Below are positions 61,386 through 64,000 of a DNA stretch of 64,000 nt, in pieces. The stretch spans positions 62,001-126,000 of the forward strand of contig NZ_CP048631.1 of the NCBI RefSeq assembly GCF_010669125.1, read 5' to 3'. Under the pieces are notes generated by a model that was not told where the DNA came from, made no database searches, and worked only from the letters and a program-made list of their open reading frames with translations. Position numbers and translations under genes: made by a program. Numbering within the stretch: the stretch's first letter is position 1; each line of letters opens with the position of its first letter. The DNA comes from Ancylobacter pratisalsi. GTDB lineage: Bacteria; Pseudomonadota; Alphaproteobacteria; Rhizobiales; Xanthobacteraceae.

Positions 61386-61445
61386 CCCATAGGCGCGGCC
61401 AGCGGAGACATTCTTAACATCGAGGACGATAAGAAACGGAATCGA

Positions 61446-61535
61446 ATTTGAGGGCAGAAGCAGCCGGCGCGAAGCCAGCCCGCGCCACCGGGGAGATTGG
61501 CCTCCCGGCCGAGGCAACGGGCCTTGCCCTCAAAT
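61446..61535 (+). ncRNA. 90-nt multi-branch structured element, R2 copy 2
   Basis: The closing stem ATTTGAGGGCA (61446-61456) / TGCCCTCAAAT (61525-61535) is identical to copy 1 and the total length is again 90 nt. Inner hairpins keep pairing with changed bases (GGCGCG/CGCGCC; CCGGGGAG with CTCCCGG). GGAGG follows after one base. Confidence 0.6.
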
Positions 61536-61547
61536 GGAGGACACGCG

Positions 61548-61637
61548 ATGTGGTTTATACCGCTGAGTGTGTCGTTTAGTTTGAAGAAAACCCGGAGCGG
61601 CTGGCAGGCCGCGCTCCGGGTCAACTTCTTCATCTAG
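61548..61637 (+). CDS. 29-residue small protein, R2 copy 2
   Basis: ATG 61548, stop TAG 61635-61637; starts MWFIPLSVSFSLKKTRSGWQ. Same length as copy 1 despite many substitutions and different stop codons, which argues for selection on the frame. The internal hairpin is shifted (ACCCGGAGCG 61590-61599 with CGCTCCGGGT 61612-61621) but still has 10 bp. Confidence 0.5.
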   Translation: MWFIPLSVSFSLKKTRSGWQAALRVNFFI

Positions 61638-61716
61638 GCGCAACAAGGGGGGGCGGGCGAAAGTCCGCTCCCCCACCTCCAGATATATAGCACACGCCCG
61701 TTCCAGGTTGAAGCGC

Positions 61717-62083
61717 CGTGCGCGGCCGCCGCGCGGATCGACCGCGCGGAGATCCGCCGCGAGAGTGGGGCTCCGCCACCCCTCTCGCCTCTCCCCCCTC
61801 GATGCCGGCGACGACATCACCAGACCGCAGCGCGCGCCAGGGCGCGCCAGTTCCTTCTGCAGGACGTGGGGCCAGGGGGCGCTGCCCCCTCATCCCCAGC
61901 AAGGGCGATGACGCCACCCCCCAGCATTCGGCCCTAAAGGGCCTGCCATGCCGGCGCTGCGCGCCGCCCTCCGGGTGGGTGGTTCCCCCCGTCATCATCC
62001 CCCTTGCCCCCCAACTCCCCCGGTCTCCGCGACCCTCAGGAAGCAGGACGCAGCCTGCTTCGCAGCGAAAAAGGGGAAGACAG
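61717..62083 (+). repeat. multi-hairpin leader repeat, copy E (extended form)
   Basis: Full extended leader. The second core hairpin is GGCCCT-AA-AGGGCC (61930-61943) instead of GGCCGC-AA-GCGGCC, two compensated base-pair changes. The third is GGCGC-TGC-GCGCC. Confidence 0.9.
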
Positions 62084-62920
62084 ATGGCAAAGCTGACCAA
62101 GGCCCAGACCAAGGCCCACAAGGAAGCCGAGGCAATCCTGACCAAGGACCGTCTGTCTGATGATGAGCGCGCCTTTGTCTTCGACAACTGGCACGAGGGG
62201 GCGACCCACAACAACGGCACGGCGGGCGCATTCTTCACCCCCGACGGGCTCGCTGGGGATTGCGCAATTGATGCCGTCGCCGGCCGTGTCATCGACCTGT
62301 GCGCCGGTATCGGCGCTCTCGCTTCCAACGTGGTCGCGCTGGGTTCCTCCCGGTCTGCTGTCCGGGAAATGGTGTGCGTGGAGATCAATCCGCGTTACGC
62401 CGAGATTGGCCGCAAGCTGGTGCCGGAGGCCCGCTGGATCGTTGCCGACGTGATGGACTGGCGCAACTGGTGGAAGACCGACCTTGAAGCCGAGATGTTC
62501 GATAGCGCCATATCGAACCCGCCTTTCGGCAAGGTGCGCCGGAACGGTAACGGCCCGCGCTATCAGGGGCCGGAATTTGAGTTTCACGTCATCGACATTG
62601 CGAGCCAGCTCGCCGATCGCGGCACGTTCATCATCCCGCAGATGTCTTCCAGCTTCGTCTATTCCGGCGCGCAGTTCTACGACCGCAGGAAGGAAGGGCG
62701 CGGCCTCGATTTCGAGCGGTTGACCGGCCTGCACATGGAATGCGGAATCGGCGTCGACACCACCTTTTACCGCGACTGCTGGAAGGACGTTTCCCCCCTC
62801 TGTGAAATCGTCACCATCGACTTCGAGGACGCACGGGAGTGCATGAGCACGGCGGCCGAGCCTGCCGCGCCCAGCTTTCACATTCCGGCGCGTCCCGCCC
62901 AACAGCTCGCCCTGTTCTGA
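62084..62920 (+). CDS. orphan DNA adenine methyltransferase with C-terminal clamp-binding motif
   Basis: 278 residues after leader E. Motif I VIDLCAGIGALASNVVAL (about 69-86), acidic MVCVEINPRYAEIGR, and motif IV SAISNPPFGKVRRN (NPPF at 145-148) define an N6-adenine/TaqI-like methylase. No restriction partner is adjacent. It ends PARPAQQLALF, whose last five residues fit the sliding-clamp-binding motif, suggesting methylation of DNA as it is replicated after entry. That would protect incoming DNA from host restriction (inference). Confidence 0.82.
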   Translation: MAKLTKAQTKAHKEAEAILTKDRLSDDERAFVFDNWHEGATHNNGTAGAFFTPDGLAGDCAIDAVAGRVIDLCAGIGALASNVVALGSSRSAVREMVCVEINPRYAEIGRKLVPEARWIVADVMDWRNWWKTDLEAEMFDSAISNPPFGKVRRNGNGPRYQGPEFEFHVIDIASQLADRGTFIIPQMSSSFVYSGAQFYDRRKEGRGLDFERLTGLHMECGIGVDTTFYRDCWKDVSPLCEIVTIDFEDARECMSTAAEPAAPSFHIPARPAQQLALF

Positions 62921-62928
62921 GGCGAGCC

Positions 62929-63261
62929 ATGACCGAGCTTGCTCGCTACTCCCTCGAATGGCGCCGGCGGGATATCCCCTGTCCGGGTCCGACGATTCTG
63001 GCCGAAATGACCGTGCCGCGCGGCGCGCGCTGTCCGGCCGAGATAGAGCAGATGTGGAAGCCGGGGCAGGGCTATGCCATATGCTGGGGGCTGGTTTCAC
63101 AGAAGCCCATTCGCCGATGGAGCCGAGAGGCCAAGGCGCGCGCCCGCCGGCGGAACCTGCAACGCCGGTTAGAGGCCAAATTCCCCCTTTTTGCGCAGAT
63201 ATTCGTCGCCGCCGAGCTTGAGCGCCGGCCGGCCTACTACGACGCCGACGATCCCGCGTAG
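62929..63261 (+). CDS. 110-residue basic cassette protein of unknown function
   Basis: ATG 62929, 8 bp after the methylase stop. TELARYSLEWRRRDIPCPGP, TILAEMTVPRGARCPAEIEQ, MWKPGQGYAICWGLVSQKPI, then a very basic helix (RWSREAKARARRRNLQRRLE) and a mixed C-terminus. Possibly DNA-binding. Second gene of the methylase cassette. Confidence 0.65.
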   Translation: MTELARYSLEWRRRDIPCPGPTILAEMTVPRGARCPAEIEQMWKPGQGYAICWGLVSQKPIRRWSREAKARARRRNLQRRLEAKFPLFAQIFVAAELERRPAYYDADDPA

Positions 63262-63640
63262 CGGCGGCCGCCTTCCGCCCGCCCAGGCGGATCGACCGCC
63301 AGGGCGGGCGGCGAGAGTGGGGCTCCGCCACCCCTCTCGCCTCTCCCCCCTCGATGCCGGCGACGACATCACCAGGTCACAGCGCGCGCCAGGGCGCGCC
63401 AGTCCCTTTCGTGAAGGGCGCGGGGTCAGGGGGCGCTGCCCCCTCATCCCCAGCAAGGGCGATGACGCCACCCCCCAGCATTCGGCCGCACGCGGCCTGC
63501 CATGCCGGCGCTGTGCGCCGCCCTCCGGGTGGGTGGTTCCCCCCGTCATCATCCCCCTTGCCCCCCAACTCCCCCGGTCTCCGCGACCCTCAGGAAGCAG
63601 GACGCAGCCTGCTTCGCAGCGAAAAGGAAGGGAAACCGCC
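63262..63640 (+). repeat. multi-hairpin leader repeat, copy F (extended form)
   Basis: It starts right after the stop of the preceding gene. The first extended hairpin has a different sequence from C-E but the same loop: CCGCCCGCCC, A, GGCGG, loop ATCGA (63291-63295), CCGCC, A, GGGCGGGCGG (63275-63311). The core is as in the other copies, with second hairpin GGCCGC-AC-GCGGCC. Confidence 0.9.
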
Positions 63641-64000
63641 ATGGCACAGCACACCAACCCCGATTTGAACGACACAGTTCAGCCCGTCGCCATGTTCGAC
63701 GCTGACACCCTCACAATCAGCGCCGGCGGCTTCTCCCTCTCGCTCACCCTCAAGGAGATTGAACGCAATTGGGACGCCCTTTCCCATTTCCCGGATCGCC
63801 GCGCCCGCATGGAGCTTGGCGCCCTCGGTGAGCGCGTCAACGCCTTCGCCGCCCATGTCGCCGCGATAGTGGCGCGGGGCGGTATTCTCGACGCTGGCGC
63901 CGAAATCGAGCGTTTCACAGTCCGCCATGTGCAGCTGACGCGGCGCGCTTGGGCGATGGAGTCGCGGTGCATGTCGTGGTTCGTCGTCGGGCCGGCCCGG
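63641..64000 (+). CDS. cassette protein after leader F (3' end outside window)
   Basis: 120 residues are visible from ATG 63641 to the window end, with no stop. MAQHTNPDLNDTVQPVAMFD, ADTLTISAGGFSLSLTLKEI, ERNWDALSHFPDRRARMELG, ERVNAFAAHVAAIVARGGIL. No family recognised. It shows that the leader-gene series continues beyond the window. Confidence 0.65.
   Translation, partial: MAQHTNPDLNDTVQPVAMFDADTLTISAGGFSLSLTLKEIERNWDALSHFPDRRARMELGALGERVNAFAAHVAAIVARGGILDAGAEIERFTVRHVQLTRRAWAMESRCMSWFVVGPAR

Larger units (their letters stand above)
61412..61716 (+). repeat. second repeat family (R2), copy 2
   Basis: Same order as copy 1: AT-rich TTAACATCGAGGACGATAAG, 90-nt closed fold, ribosome site, 29-codon frame, GC hairpin, and the end GTTCCAGGTTGAAGCGCC abutting leader E. 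Confidence 0.88.

Noticed and set aside
56960..63640. Leader copies as an integron attC array or CRISPR
   Set aside because: No integrase in view, the repeats are much longer than CRISPR repeats, and they sit before the genes with coding starts at a fixed distance; a cassette-recombination role is left as an alternative only.

Overview
The window is high-GC DNA that fits an alphaproteobacterium, probably of the Rhizobiales/Hyphomicrobiales. Supporting signs are an Omp25-like porin, a Caulobacter/Agrobacterium-style Tad (cpa) pilus locus, the codon use and the gene families. Almost all of it is accessory DNA: insertion sequences, a small transposon, resistance genes, a pilus locus and plasmid or ICE-type genes. 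No rRNA, tRNA or CRISPR array was found.

Layout. 1-4.4 kb: a minus-strand cluster of a secreted hydrolase (cut by the window edge), a small EF-hand-like secreted protein, a DUF3500 protein, a DUF2218-methyltransferase fusion and its PadR regulator with a clear inverted-repeat operator. 4.5-10 kb: a TetR regulator divergent from an RND efflux pair; the TetR operator is duplicated on the far side of tetR. 10.2-21.4 kb: an insertion hot spot with IS110 and ISL3 remnants, a ParD/ParE toxin-antitoxin pair, a FecI/FecR pair whose anti-sigma gene is cut by a 3.6-kb Tn402-like tniA-tniB-tniQ element, and two head-to-tail IS21-family copies joined by 2 bp. 21.5-25.8 kb: an isocitrate-lyase-family lyase plus a two-subunit aconitase-type hydratase (possibly dimethylmalate-type chemistry), then an Rrf2 regulator divergent from a methyltransferase with two matching operators. 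26-34.4 kb: a chromate (chrAB) and nickel/cobalt resistance island (RcnR, RcnA, MFS, DedA, NicO, HupE). 34.7-36.6 kb: a gene broken by an IS3-family element, reconstructable to the base.

36.7-64 kb is the most interesting part. An ArdC antirestriction gene (37.0 kb), a giant ParB-like gene (57.2 kb), several small unknown genes and an orphan adenine methylase all lie on the plus strand. Six of them are preceded by copies of one 275-380-bp, GC-rich, multi-hairpin leader. The stems are kept by compensatory changes between copies. A second element, present twice, has a 90-nt closed multi-branch fold, a Shine-Dalgarno and a 29-codon ORF with a hairpin inside it. Gene content and uniform orientation resemble the leading region of conjugative plasmids. 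The leaders are therefore candidates for an unrelated counterpart of Frpo/ssi single-stranded promoters, or for another shared structured regulator. Two cassette proteins end in sliding-clamp-binding motifs (QLKLF, QLALF).

Between leader copy A and copy B lie a complete Tad/Flp pilus locus (40.8-53.1 kb) and a single-chain restriction-modification enzyme (53.5-56.9 kb). The Tad locus has two pilins, CpaA-F, TadB, TadC, TadD, TadE/F-like proteins, a free CpaC N-domain and a cysteine-rich TadG-like protein. Just left of it are an outer-membrane protein, a VapB-PIN-like fusion, a DnaA-domain-IV protein and a winged-helix regulator.
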